NCBI RefSeq assembly: GCF_030811455.1 | Contig: NZ_JAUSQU010000001.1 | Location: 4,960,001 to 5,024,000 of the forward strand | DNA: 64,000 bases | Origin: Streptosporangium lutulentum | Lineage (GTDB): Bacteria; Actinomycetota; Actinomycetes; Streptosporangiales; Streptosporangiaceae | Direction of reading: 5' to 3' | Made by a program: the position numbers and the translations under genes | Notes under the pieces: generated by a model | Databases searched by the model: none | What the model was told of the DNA's origin: nothing | What the model saw: the letters and a program-made list of their open reading frames with translations, nothing else | Part shown: in pieces, positions 8,504-16,557 of the stretch | Numbering within the stretch: the stretch's first letter is position 1 | How the letters are laid out: each line of letters starts with the position of its first letter

Positions 8504-8782
8504 GTGACGCCGGTGTCCCTCTTCGTCGATCTCCTCGGCTGGATCGGAGCCGGGATCATGCTGTACGGCTACGTCATGGTGACCACGTCCCGCATGGCCG
8601 GGGACGGCGTGCCGTACCAGGCGATCAATCTCGCCGGGTCGATCGCCCTGATGGTCAACTCGGCCTACCACTCCGCCTGGCCCTCGACGATCCTCAATGT
8701 CGTCTGGGGCGTCGTCGGCGTCGTGGCCGTCACCAGGATGGTGGCGGCCCGATCCAGAAAGAAGACGGTGAGCGTCCCATGA
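8504..8782 (+). CDS. CBU_0592-like small integral membrane protein
   Basis: This 92-residue protein has three hydrophobic segments (about 5-27, 38-57 and 59-80) and a basic tail, matching my memory of the CBU_0592-type membrane family, which has no established function. The GTG start at 8504 overlaps the stop of a preceding 8-codon mini-ORF (8481-8507) in a GTGA junction. The good Shine-Dalgarno sequence (GGGAGGAG at 8459-8466) serves an upstream ATG at 8473. Translation of this gene therefore appears to depend on reinitiation. Its own stop overlaps the ATG of the cyclase gene. Confidence 0.7.
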   Translation: MTPVSLFVDLLGWIGAGIMLYGYVMVTTSRMAGDGVPYQAINLAGSIALMVNSAYHSAWPSTILNVVWGVVGVVAVTRMVAARSRKKTVSVP

Positions 8783-9438
8783 CCCGGCTGATCGAACTGA
8801 GCCACCGCATCACCGAAGGCATGCGCACCTATCCGGGGGTGCCCGGCCCCCGGCTCGGCGTGCACCTGAGCCGGGAGGCCTCGCGCGAGGTCTACGCCCC
8901 GGGCACCGAGTTCCACATCGGCAGCATCGAACTGGTCGCCAACACCGGCACCTACCTGGACACCCCGTATCACCGCTACCCGGAGGGACCCGACCTGTCG
9001 GGGGTGCCGCTGGAGGCGATCGCCGATCTCCCCGGTCTGGTCGTGCGGGCCGAGGGACTGCGCTCGGTGGGCCGGGAACTGTTCGAGGGAGGCGACGTAC
9101 GGGGGAGGGCGGTGCTCGTCCACACCGGCTGGGACCGGCACTTCGGCACCGAGGACTACTTCCACGGCCATCCCTACCTCGAACCCGAGGCTGCCCTGTG
9201 GCTCGTGGAACAGGGGGCCGCGCTCGTCGGGATCGACACCCTGAACATCGACGACACCCCGCCTCGCGGCGAGCGGCCCGCGCACACGCTCCTGCTCGGC
9301 GCGGGCATCCCGATCGTGGAGCACATGACCGGCCTGGCCGCGTTGCCCGACACCGGTTTCCGCTTCCACGCGACCCCGCCGATGGTGGCGGGCCTGGGGA
9401 CCTTCCCGGTCCGCGCCTACGCCGTCGTCGACGGTTAG
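8779..9438 (+). CDS. Cyclase-family (kynurenine-formamidase-like) hydrolase with altered metal motif
   Basis: The 219 residues have the cyclase/KynB fold markers: LIELSHRITEGMRTYPGVPGP at the start, GTYLDTPYH near residue 56, and VGIDTLNIDD with a late IVEHMTGL. The family hydrolyses amides or lactones using a metal held by an HxGTHxDxxxH motif. Here the first two histidines read N and Y (NTGTYLDTPYH), so the canonical site is incomplete. That may reflect a known divergent subfamily or loss of activity. The gene overlaps the CBU_0592-like gene by four bases and probably shares the LysR control upstream. Confidence 0.82.
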   Translation: MTRLIELSHRITEGMRTYPGVPGPRLGVHLSREASREVYAPGTEFHIGSIELVANTGTYLDTPYHRYPEGPDLSGVPLEAIADLPGLVVRAEGLRSVGRELFEGGDVRGRAVLVHTGWDRHFGTEDYFHGHPYLEPEAALWLVEQGAALVGIDTLNIDDTPPRGERPAHTLLLGAGIPIVEHMTGLAALPDTGFRFHATPPMVAGLGTFPVRAYAVVDG

Positions 9439-9452
9439 GCGCGGCCCTCACC

Positions 9453-9490
9453 CGTCACCGTCCACTCGTCACCGTCTAGTCGTCACCGTC
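9453..9490. repeat. 14-bp tandem array extending the 3' end of the gene at 9476
   Basis: CGTCACCGTC occurs at 9453, 9467 and 9481, with a regular 14-base period. The copy at 9481-9490 lies in the last codons of the minus-strand gene whose stop is at 9476-9478; the other two copies lie beyond the stop. The gene tail, stop region included, therefore appears tandemly repeated downstream. Confidence 0.7.
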
Positions 9491-9658
9491 CCAGTCTTGG
9501 TCTTCCCTCTTCCAGTCCTGGTTACGATCGGCCGCGGTCTTCAGCGCGTTGGCCGCGGCCTCCCGAGTCTCGTAGGGGCCCATCCGGTCCTTGTTCGGGC
9601 AGCCCTCGTCGGGCTCGACCGCCATGTGCTTCAGGCAGAACCACCATCGATCACTCAT
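9476..9658 (-). CDS. Small acidic protein of unknown function upstream of map
   Basis: ATG at 9658 gives 60 residues (MSDRWWFCLKHMAVEPDEG...). Longer in-frame starts exist up to 9712 but would run into the divergent map gene. Recognisable features are WWFCLKH, a CPNKDRMGPYETREAAANALK segment resembling a SPOR-like or short alpha/beta motif, and an acidic tail ending DQDWDGDD. Small proteins of this type sit next to map in other actinobacteria as far as I recall. The function is unknown. Confidence 0.65.
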   Translation of the reverse strand: MSDRWWFCLKHMAVEPDEGCPNKDRMGPYETREAAANALKTAADRNQDWKREDQDWDGDD

Positions 9659-9702
9659 GCGGCAATCCTGCCCAGTGAGAAGCGCAACTAGACTGGGGAA
9701 CC

Positions 9703-10551
9703 ATGACGACACTGCTCCAGCCCGGGCGAATCTCGCCCCTGCGCAAGGTTCCCGCCCACATCGAGCGGCCGGAGTATGTCGGGAAGAAATCTCCGAAGAC
9801 CGGAGAGCCCGACGTCAAGACCCCAGAGATCATCGAGCGCATGCGGATCGCGGGCAGGCTGGCGGCTCAGGCGCTCGAAGAGGTCGGCAAGCGCGTGGAG
9901 CCCGGCGTCACCACCGACGAGCTCGACCGGATCGGCCACGAGTTCCTCTGCGACCACGACGCCTATCCCAGCACGCTGGGCTACCGGGGGTATCCCAAGT
10001 CGCTGTGCACCTCGATCAACGAGGTGATCTGCCACGGCATCCCCGACGACACCGTGCTGCGCGAGGGCGACATCGTCAACATCGACATCACCGCCTTCAT
10101 CGGCGGCGTGCACGGCGACACCGACGCCACCTTCCTGGTCGGCGAGGTGGACGAGGAGTCCCGCCTGCTGGTCGAGCGCACCCGCGAGGCCACCAACCGG
10201 GCCATCAAGGCCATCGCCCCCGGCCGCCAGCTCAACGTGGCCGGACGCGTCATCGAGGCCTACGCCAAGCGATTCGGCTACGGCGTGGTCCGCGACTTCA
10301 CCGGCCACGGCATCGGCACCACGTTCCACTCCGGTCTGATCGTCCCGCACTATGACGATCCGTCGCTGGCGGTCACGCTCGAGCCGGGCATGACGTTCAC
10401 CATCGAGCCCATGCTGACGCTCGGCACCATCGACTACGACATCTGGCCGGACGGCTGGACCGCCGTGACCAAGGACCGCAGGCGGACCGCGCAGTTCGAG
10501 CACACCATCCTGGTCACCGAGACCGGCCACGAGGTCCTGACCCTGCCCTGA
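9703..10551 (+). CDS. map: Methionine aminopeptidase, type I
   Basis: This 282-residue enzyme removes the initiator methionine from nascent proteins. After a ~40-residue N-terminal extension rich in proline and lysine (typical of the longer actinobacterial isoform), the pita-bread fold shows metal ligands in [19 protein letters not shown], the catalytic histidine in [12 protein letters not shown], and the glutamates in FTIEPML and FEHTI. The start ATG at 9703 lies 45 bases from the divergent small gene. The gene is complete, and essential or duplicated in most actinobacteria; a second copy elsewhere in the genome is likely. Confidence 0.95.
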   Translation: MTTLLQPGRISPLRKVPAHIERPEYVGKKSPKTGEPDVKTPEIIERMRIAGRLAAQALEEVGKRVEPGVTTDELDRIGHEFLCDHDAYPSTLGYRGYPKSLCTSINEVICHGIPDDTVLREGDIVNIDITAFIGGVHGDTDATFLVGEVDEESRLLVERTREATNRAIKAIAPGRQLNVAGRVIEAYAKRFGYGVVRDFTGHGIGTTFHSGLIVPHYDDPSLAVTLEPGMTFTIEPMLTLGTIDYDIWPDGWTAVTKDRRRTAQFEHTILVTETGHEVLTLP

Positions 10552-10660
10552 ACCCGGCCCCCGACCGGGTCGCCTCGACGGACGGCCTCGCCCCCGTCGT
10601 GGAAGACCCGGCCGGCGTCGTGTACGGGAGCAGGGCCGGAAAGAAAGCCCCTACCCCCGC

Positions 10661-11074
10661 CTAGCTCCGATGGGGCACCGCCCCGCTGACGGTGGTGCCC
10701 TCACCGAGGACGCCGTTGATGCTGAGCGTGCCCCCGACCTGGTCGAAGTGGGTCCGCATCGCGGTGACGCCCCGGCCCGTGAGCGGACCGATGAAGCCGA
10801 CGCCGTTGTCGCTCACCGTCATGCGCAGACCGCTGGGCCCCAGGGTGACGGCGACCGAGACGACGCGGGCCCCGCTGTGCGACTCGACGTTGGCGAGCGC
10901 CTCACCCAGCGTGGCGAGGACGGCCCTGGCCGTGCTGGGAGGCACGTCGTGCGCGGGCAGCGCCCATATCTCGACGGCGATCTCGGTGCGCTCGGCCCAT
11001 TCGGCGAGATGTTCCTCCAGAGCCTGGGCGAGACTCCGGCTTCGTCCCTCGTGTAAGCGCAGTTCTTCGGACAC
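10661..11074 (-). CDS. Small histidine-kinase-like ATPase (HATPase_c only)
   Basis: From GTG 11074, preceded by a strong GAGGAAAGG ribosome site, the protein has 137 residues. An N-terminal helix (HEGRSRSLAQALEEHLAEWAERT) leads into a HATPase_c domain: N-box LGEALANVESHS near residue 58, G1 VSDNGVGF near 95, and GRGVTAM near 108. It lacks transmembrane and sensor regions, though the helix and ATPase resemble the C-terminal half of NarL-type kinases. It could be a degraded kinase, or a cytoplasmic ATPase partnering a regulator encoded elsewhere. No response regulator is adjacent. Confidence 0.75.
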   Translation of the reverse strand: MSEELRLHEGRSRSLAQALEEHLAEWAERTEIAVEIWALPAHDVPPSTARAVLATLGEALANVESHSGARVVSVAVTLGPSGLRMTVSDNGVGFIGPLTGRGVTAMRTHFDQVGGTLSINGVLGEGTTVSGAVPHRS

Positions 11075-11272
11075 TGCCCACCTTTCCTCATACACATGAA
11101 ATTCACCGGTCCCCCGACCGGACATGTGATTGGGCGTGGCACGCGACATACGAGGCGCCGTCCACCGCGGTGAGCCCATGTCCCCTTTTGTCAGGCTACT
11201 GGAGGTGCCTGTGTTGGGCCACCTGGACGCACCCGCCGCGGGGCTCGAAGACAGGTGGCCGTAACCGTCCGG

Positions 11273-13306
11273 CTATTGCTCGCTGTCTCGTTTGCTGAGT
11301 TTGGCCAGGTAGTCGTTGTAGGCGTCGAGCTTCGCGTCACCGGTGCCGCCCGTGCGGGCCGCGATGGCGTCGGCCCGGCGGTCGGCGCGGCGGGCCTGGC
11401 GCTCGTCGTCCCGCCACCACTGGAAGGTCAGCGCGATGAGCACGATCAGCGTCGGAACCTCCCCGAAGCCCCAGGCGATGGCGCCGCCGGTCTGCTGGTC
11501 GTGAACCCCGGAGACACCCCAGGTCCGGCCGAGCTGGTCGTACCACTCGCTGGCCAGCACGGTGCCCATGCTCATCAGCGCGAGGCCGAAGAAGGCGTGG
11601 AACGGCATCGTGACGAACAGCAGGATCAACCGGCCCACGTGCGGCAACTTGTAGGGAGCCGGGTCCACTCCGATGATCACCCAGAAGAACAGGCAGCCGC
11701 TGAGCAGGAAGTGCATCGTCATGACGATGTGGCCGAGGTGCTCTTCCATCGCGGCGGGGAACAGCGGGGTGAAGTACAGCGCGTAGGTGGAGACGATGAA
11801 GATCGTGGTGGCGATCGCGGGGTGACCGATGACGCGGAGGAACCTGCTGTGCAGGATCGTGGTCAGCCACTCGCGCGGGCCGCGGTCGCCTCTGCGGACG
11901 GCGGGCTTGAGCGCGCGCAGCGCCAGGGTGACCGGGGCGCCGAGCACCAGGAAGATCGGCACCAGCATGGACAGCGTCATGTGCTCGGCCATGTGCGCGC
12001 TGAACAGCACCTTGGCGTAGCGGGCGACGCCGCTCTGGGTGGCGATGATCAGGATCAGGATGCCGACGAACCACGCGGCGGTGCGGCCCTTGGGCCAGGA
12101 GTCGCCGCGCCGGGTGAGCCGTACGACCCCGGCGAGGTAGAGGCCGCCGAGTAGCGCGATCAGGGTCGCGGAGAACAGGTCGAACCACCACAGCGAGGCC
12201 AGGTTGGCCAGCGAGATCTCCGGCGGCATGAGGTAGCCGAGCAGGTCGAAGGCCTGGTCGACCGGCAGGATCGGCGGGGGCGGAGCGGTGCGGGAGAGCG
12301 CGACGGCCAGCCCGACGGCCACGAACATGACGATGAGCTCGCCGGAGGCGAACCGGACGAACGTGCCCTGGTTGCCGGCGGCGAGCAGGGGCAGGGTCCG
12401 CTTCCGATGCCACCAGCCGATGAGGCCGAGGATCACGAACGCGGCGGTCTTGGCCAGCAGCAGCAGGCCGTACGCGGAGGTGTAGAGCTCGGAGATCGAG
12501 GTGAGCCTGGCGAGGATGCTGAACCCACCCGACAGACCCACACCGATGAAGCACCACAGCGCCAGCGCGGAGAACCGGGTGGCGGCGATCTCCAGTTGCG
12601 GCTGCCTGCGCAGCGCGTGCGCGCAGAGCACGGCGAGCCCGCCCACCCAGAGCGCGAGCACCAGCAGGTGCACGGCGACACCGGTGGTGGCCAGGTCGTG
12701 GTTGGGCGAGGAGGCGGAGTGCCCGGTCAGCGCGGGAGGAAGCAGGGTGGCCAGCGCGAGCACCAGCAGCCCGCCCGCCGTGCCCACCGTGATCGCCCCG
12801 CGGGCGAACAGCGCGATCGCCACCGTGAACAGCACGACCAGGGTGAGCGCGATGCCCTGGGAGACCTGGCTGGCGAAGCTGGTGAGCTCGTTGCCGCCGA
12901 GCACGTCGGTGATGGGCAGGCCCAGTGCCTCGGACAGGCTGAACACCATCGTGGCGGCCGCCGCGCAGGCCCAGACGAGCGCGATCCAGGAGGCCGCCCT
13001 GACGTAGGAGAGCGCGGTCTTGCCCAGCAGACCCTTGTCGCTGGGCAGGAAGATCGTGGCGGCCAGCAACGTGCCGACGGTGAGCACGCCCGCGGCGTCC
13101 ATCGTCAGCTTGGCCAGCGGCAGCCCCCAGCGGGTGAACGCGCCCTGGTCGGGCAGGCCGGGGATGATGCGCGGGGTCGCGGCGCCACTGGCGATCATGG
13201 CGATCACCAGGGCGACGACGGCGGCCCCCGCGCCCGCCAGCGCGAGCTTCACGGTCCGGCCGCTTTTCACCTGCTCGGCCTGTACGGCCTGCCCTGGTTT
13301 GTTCAC
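11273..13306 (-). CDS. CopD / CtaG fusion: copper import and cytochrome c oxidase assembly membrane protein
   Basis: From GTG 13306 the protein has 677 residues and well over ten membrane segments. The N-terminal half is CopD-like, with a long hydrophobic region and paired histidines; the C-terminal half matches the caa3-type oxidase assembly factor CtaG (SAHMAEHMTLSMLVPIFLVLG, HLGHIVMTMHFLLSGCLFFWVIIG, with histidines that could hold copper). This bifunctional fusion is well known in actinobacteria and is thought to bring copper across the membrane for oxidase maturation. The start overlaps the stop of the CopC gene by four bases. Confidence 0.92.
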   Translation of the reverse strand: MNKPGQAVQAEQVKSGRTVKLALAGAGAAVVALVIAMIASGAATPRIIPGLPDQGAFTRWGLPLAKLTMDAAGVLTVGTLLAATIFLPSDKGLLGKTALSYVRAASWIALVWACAAAATMVFSLSEALGLPITDVLGGNELTSFASQVSQGIALTLVVLFTVAIALFARGAITVGTAGGLLVLALATLLPPALTGHSASSPNHDLATTGVAVHLLVLALWVGGLAVLCAHALRRQPQLEIAATRFSALALWCFIGVGLSGGFSILARLTSISELYTSAYGLLLLAKTAAFVILGLIGWWHRKRTLPLLAAGNQGTFVRFASGELIVMFVAVGLAVALSRTAPPPPILPVDQAFDLLGYLMPPEISLANLASLWWFDLFSATLIALLGGLYLAGVVRLTRRGDSWPKGRTAAWFVGILILIIATQSGVARYAKVLFSAHMAEHMTLSMLVPIFLVLGAPVTLALRALKPAVRRGDRGPREWLTTILHSRFLRVIGHPAIATTIFIVSTYALYFTPLFPAAMEEHLGHIVMTMHFLLSGCLFFWVIIGVDPAPYKLPHVGRLILLFVTMPFHAFFGLALMSMGTVLASEWYDQLGRTWGVSGVHDQQTGGAIAWGFGEVPTLIVLIALTFQWWRDDERQARRADRRADAIAARTGGTGDAKLDAYNDYLAKLSKRDSEQ

Positions 13307-13926
13307 GGCTGCTTCTTTTTCCGCATGCTGAGGAACATACCGATGCCGACGCCTGCCAGGCCGCCGACGACGAGCCACATCCAGCCGGGCACGCCGCCCG
13401 ATGAGGCGGGCTCGGCCACGTCGTCGGCCGCGAGAGCCGGTTCGGCCGTGACGGTGGCCGTGCCGTCCGCGGGCGCCGGGGAGGTGGGGGCGCTTTCCGC
13501 GGCGGACGGCGACGCCTCCCCCGAGGCGGAGGCTGAGGCTGAGGGCTCCGATGAACCGACCAGGGTGAAGGGGATCTCCCCTTCGATCGGGTGGCCGTCG
13601 GAGGAGACCACCCGATAGGCGATGACGTATTCGCCCGGCGGGAGGTCGTCCTTGACCTTCTGGGTGACCACCGGGCCGTCGACGACGGGTTTGCCGTCCT
13701 GGTGGACGCCGCCGTCCGAGGCGCGCACGACGACGTTCGGGAAGCGCGTGCCGGCGCTGAACGTCAGCCGCACCTCCTTCAGGCTCTCGACCTTGGCGCC
13801 CTTCGCGGGATCGCTGCTCTTGAGCGCGTCGTGGGCGAGGGCGGGCGCGGCGAAGGCCGTACCGAGGACGAAGGTGGCGAGGAGCGCGAGGGCGACCGCG
13901 ACAGGGGAAGTCTTCATGACATCCAC
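13303..13926 (-). CDS. CopC-domain copper-binding exported protein
   Basis: The protein has 207 residues. The signal peptide (about 1-31) ends at PALAH, so the mature chain would start with the histidine CopC uses as a Cu(II) ligand. The beta-sandwich CopC domain follows (SSDPAKGAKVESLKEVRLTF...DGHPIEGEIPFTL), with the conserved Asp-x-His near residue 112. A long Ser/Ala/Pro linker and a C-terminal membrane helix with a basic tail (about 178-207) anchor it outside the cell. It is coupled to the CopD-CtaG gene, to which it likely hands copper. MKTS at 13917 is an alternative start. Confidence 0.92.
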   Translation of the reverse strand: MDVMKTSPVAVALALLATFVLGTAFAAPALAHDALKSSDPAKGAKVESLKEVRLTFSAGTRFPNVVVRASDGGVHQDGKPVVDGPVVTQKVKDDLPPGEYVIAYRVVSSDGHPIEGEIPFTLVGSSEPSASASASGEASPSAAESAPTSPAPADGTATVTAEPALAADDVAEPASSGGVPGWMWLVVGGLAGVGIGMFLSMRKKKQP

Positions 13927-13972
13927 AAGGCTACCGACGCCCTCACCCGGTCTCTACTCCCCCGTCCCCGAT

Positions 13973-15265
13973 CTACAGTCCGACACAGGCCAGCGCGCGT
14001 TTGTAGGCGTCGACGCTGCGGTCCGGCTCGTCGATCCTGTCCAGGACCTGCGCGGCGGTCAGCCATGTGTGGGCGGTGTAGCGGGTGATCGGGGACTGCG
14101 CCAGGCACTCCGCTCCCGCGAGCAGCTCGTCCGAGGCCTCCTGCTGCCTGCCCAGCTCCGCGAGAGTCTGTCCGTACAGGATCCGGGCCTCCGCCTGCAT
14201 GGCCTGCGGCATTCCGTCGAGCATGTCGCAGACCCCCTTCATGTGCTCTCCGGCCTGTTCGGACTTGTCGAGCAGCAACTCCACCCGGGCGAGATTCATC
14301 GCGCAGCGCATCTTGTCCATCGGGTTGGCCGAGCTCTCGGCCAGCTCGGCGTCCACCTTGAGCAGCACGTCGCGCCAGGCGCCGGCCTCCATGGGCCGCA
14401 CCCTCAGCAGGACCTGCGCGTAGTCGCCGCGAAGCCGCGCCAGCCGGCGGGGATCCCCGTACTCGGACTGGATGGCGAAGGCCCGCTCGACCTGGGTGAC
14501 CGCCTCCTCGCCACGCCCGCTCTCGACGGCGACGATCGCCGTGCCCCAATGCGCCAGGGTGAGCGAGAGCGGCGTGCCGAGGATCTCGGCGCCCGCGAGC
14601 ACCTCCGCGGAGAACTGACGGGCCCGGAGCAGGTCTCCCCGGTCGATGTAGGCCATGGTGAGCTGGCTGCCCAGTCTGATCAGGCTCTCGGTCCAGGCCG
14701 GTCGCACCGCCTGACCCAGGATCCGCTCGGCGACCTTCACCGCCTCGGTGAGGTTCCCCTTCTCGCGGTAACACCGCGAGAGCGCCACGGCGACGGCGAC
14801 ACCGCGCTCGGAGGCCACCGGCGCCGACTCGTCCCGGCGCAGCCTGTCGAGCAGGGCGATCGCCTCGTCCAGATCTCCACAGGCCTCGGTCGCCAGGGCC
14901 AGGCCGTACTCGGCGTCCTGCTTGAGCTGGGGCAACCCCGCGAGACCGCTGTCGGCGAGAAGCTCCGCGTAGCGCGTGCGCGCCTCGGCCACATCGCCGT
15001 TGTCCATGACCAGCTGCGCGTAGCTCAGGGCACGCTCGATCTCCTGCATCTGCTCGGCCGTCACGCCGTTGATGAGATAGGTGAGCGAACAGTCGAGCTT
15101 GACCGCCAGAAGCTCCAAAACCGCGGGCGTCGGAGTACGCTTGCCACTTTCAATCAAGGAAACGTAGCTGTCTGACAGTTCTGGGTGGGCGAGTTGCGCC
15201 TGGGAAAGCCCGCGTTGCCGACGAACGGTCTTGATGCGCTGCCCGACCAAGTCTTGACCAGTCAC
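13973..15265 (-). CDS. XRE-family HTH regulator with TPR domain (possible peptide receptor)
   Basis: GTG 15265 has a good AAGGGG ribosome site and gives 430 residues; in-frame sequence further upstream would overlap the divergent gene. Residues about 5-62 form an XRE HTH (VGQRIKTVRRQRGLSQAQLAHPEL...IESGKRTPTPAVLELLAVKL). The remaining ~350 residues are helical TPR-like repeats. HTH-plus-TPR is the layout of RRNPP peptide-pheromone receptors (Rap, PlcR, NprR), although many actinobacterial XRE-TPR proteins have no known ligand. It is divergent from the GWNGPD-repeat exported peptide 55 bases away, which is the basis for proposing a signal/receptor pair. Confidence 0.85.
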   Translation of the reverse strand: MTGQDLVGQRIKTVRRQRGLSQAQLAHPELSDSYVSLIESGKRTPTPAVLELLAVKLDCSLTYLINGVTAEQMQEIERALSYAQLVMDNGDVAEARTRYAELLADSGLAGLPQLKQDAEYGLALATEACGDLDEAIALLDRLRRDESAPVASERGVAVAVALSRCYREKGNLTEAVKVAERILGQAVRPAWTESLIRLGSQLTMAYIDRGDLLRARQFSAEVLAGAEILGTPLSLTLAHWGTAIVAVESGRGEEAVTQVERAFAIQSEYGDPRRLARLRGDYAQVLLRVRPMEAGAWRDVLLKVDAELAESSANPMDKMRCAMNLARVELLLDKSEQAGEHMKGVCDMLDGMPQAMQAEARILYGQTLAELGRQQEASDELLAGAECLAQSPITRYTAHTWLTAAQVLDRIDEPDRSVDAYKRALACVGL

Positions 15266-15320
15266 GTTGCCCCTTGAAAGATATCGTTGAGCAGCAGAAC
15301 CTACGACAGGAGTCTTCCCC

Positions 15321-15596
15321 GTGCGCCGACGCCTTACCTTGTCTGCCCTCGCCACTCTGTTTGCGGCTGCTTTGGCCGTCACCGGCAATGCTACGACTGC
15401 CAGCGCTGATTCGTCTGCCCCTCCGCTGTCCGCCACCAAGTATTCTTTGCACGAAGCGGGTCTCAGCGCGGGCGGCTGGAACGGCCCCGACTCCGCGTCC
15501 ACCCTCGGCTGGAACGGCCCCGACTTCGCGGGCGGCTGGAACGGCCCCGACGTCGTGTCCAGTCTGGGTGGCTGGAACGGCCCCGACTCCGCATGA
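15321..15596 (+). CDS. Small exported protein with four GWNGPD repeats
   Basis: GTG 15321, preceded by ACAGGAG, gives 91 residues. Residues 1-30 are a clear signal peptide (basic MRRR, hydrophobic core, ending TASAD). After a ~20-residue spacer the C-terminal half carries GWNGPD at residues 52-57, 63-68, 72-77 and 84-89, and little else. Repeated short motifs in a tiny exported precursor resemble multi-copy peptide pheromone precursors or repeated RiPP cores. No maturation enzyme is adjacent; only the divergent XRE-TPR regulator is. I know no family with this motif. The coding call is supported by the signal peptide and in-frame repeats. Confidence 0.75.
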   Translation: MRRRLTLSALATLFAAALAVTGNATTASADSSAPPLSATKYSLHEAGLSAGGWNGPDSASTLGWNGPDFAGGWNGPDVVSSLGGWNGPDSA

Positions 15597-15833
15597 CCTG
15601 GGCTGGGGCAGCCCCGGTCACCTGAGGATCCGACTCACCCGCTCCTTCGGCGCGTAAAGGCGTATCGACTGGTTCGGCACGATGGAGGACCACCGTCCGG
15701 TGAGCCTCTCCACCGGCGGACGCCGACGTCGCCGCTACGGCACGTGAAGTAGATCATGGTCAGGGATCGCCCCATCTCGTCCCCGACCACACGTGATCAC
15801 CAGAACGAACCGATCTTGAATCTGAGGTTGTTC

Positions 15834-15871
15834 GGCGCGTTTCTCAGCCACTTGTGGTCGAGAAACGCGCC
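15834..15871. other. Perfect 12-bp stem-loop with nested dyad
   Basis: GGCGCGTTTCTC at 15834-15845 pairs exactly with GAGAAACGCGCC at 15860-15871. The 14-base loop contains a further CCAC-TT-GTGG dyad (15848-15857). There is no T-run, so it is not a classical intrinsic terminator. It lies 240 bases after the GWNGPD gene and could end that transcript, be a regulator site, or fold in an RNA. Confidence 0.65.
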
Positions 15872-15899
15872 GGCGCTTCTCCGGCAAGCGCGTTCGCCT

Positions 15900-15958
15900 C
15901 ATTCGGGGTAATGCAGACCACCCCTGAAGCACATTACCGGCCGGTTCAGCACCGAATG
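15900..15958. other. Nested inverted repeats
   Basis: CATTCGG (15900-15906) followed directly by GGTAATG (15907-15913) is mirrored by CATTACC (15932-15938) and CCGAATG (15952-15958). The two arms nest, giving a possible branched hairpin 30 bases after the 12-bp stem-loop. The function is unknown. Confidence 0.55.
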
Positions 15959-16557
15959 CGTTTTGAGAAAACCATACTTTAATGCCAATCGCAAGGGCAA
16001 GATGGTTCTCGGTTAACGCGCTTACTCGATATACGCGGTGATCCGATGACGAAGTCGCGATCCATGCCTTTCTTCAAGACCCGATCCGGGGATTTCGAAC
16101 CGGGCGCCGGACGAGGTGCGCCGACCACGCCACGGACGATTCGGCCACGGAGCGAACGGCACACCCGGGTTCGCCGGCGAGTGGTGCCCCCGCGCTTCAC
16201 CTCGACACGTCCTCCCCCGTCTGAACAGGGGCCGAAGGAGCGTCCGGGAAGCCGGCGGGGCCGGAGACGGCGGGCCTCGTCGTTCCCCCGGCGGCCGGGC
16301 ACGGGGCCCGGCCCGGGACCCCTCGGCGACGCCGCCGGACCGCCCGGACCGGTTCGGCGCCGCCTCGATTTCCCGCCGCGGCAGCCGGAAGAGGCGCCCC
16401 CGAACCGAATGAAGAGCGACCAATACACTCTTGATACATTACAAGTGAATAAATCCCTGAAAAAAGACTTGAGACGACGATCAGGTATGACCACCCCCAC
16501 AAAGCTCGTTCCACAGCATGCGAGACGGACCGAGGCCGCGAGCATTGGGATTCGCCC

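Larger units (their letters stand above)
15597..16557. other. Long intergenic region (961 bp) with dyads and an AT-rich promoter end
   Basis: No convincing gene is present. The first ~180 bases have a short open stretch ending in an arginine-rich tail (around 15682-15747) that I do not trust as coding. Large dyads occupy 15834-15958 (listed separately). Bases 16040-16400 are very GC-rich without a reading frame of good codon bias on either strand. From about 16410 the sequence turns AT-rich (TACACTCTTGATACATTACA), which probably holds the promoter for the SARP-type gene starting at 16558. Confidence 0.6.

Noticed and set aside
10552-10570. A hairpin after map as terminator
   Set aside because: Only a 6-bp stem with a 7-base loop; too weak to call.
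14737-15502. Longer upstream start for the XRE-TPR gene (509 residues)
   Set aside because: The extension runs antisense through the GWNGPD gene and lacks a ribosome site; GTG 15265 has one and gives a standard HTH start.
16080-16125. A tRNA T-loop-like sequence (GGTTCGAAAT on the minus strand)
   Set aside because: The flanking bases do not pair as a T-stem and no acceptor or anticodon arm could be found.
15979-16545. Open frames in the gap before the SARP gene
   Set aside because: Pro/Arg-rich composition on both strands without codon bias or start signals.
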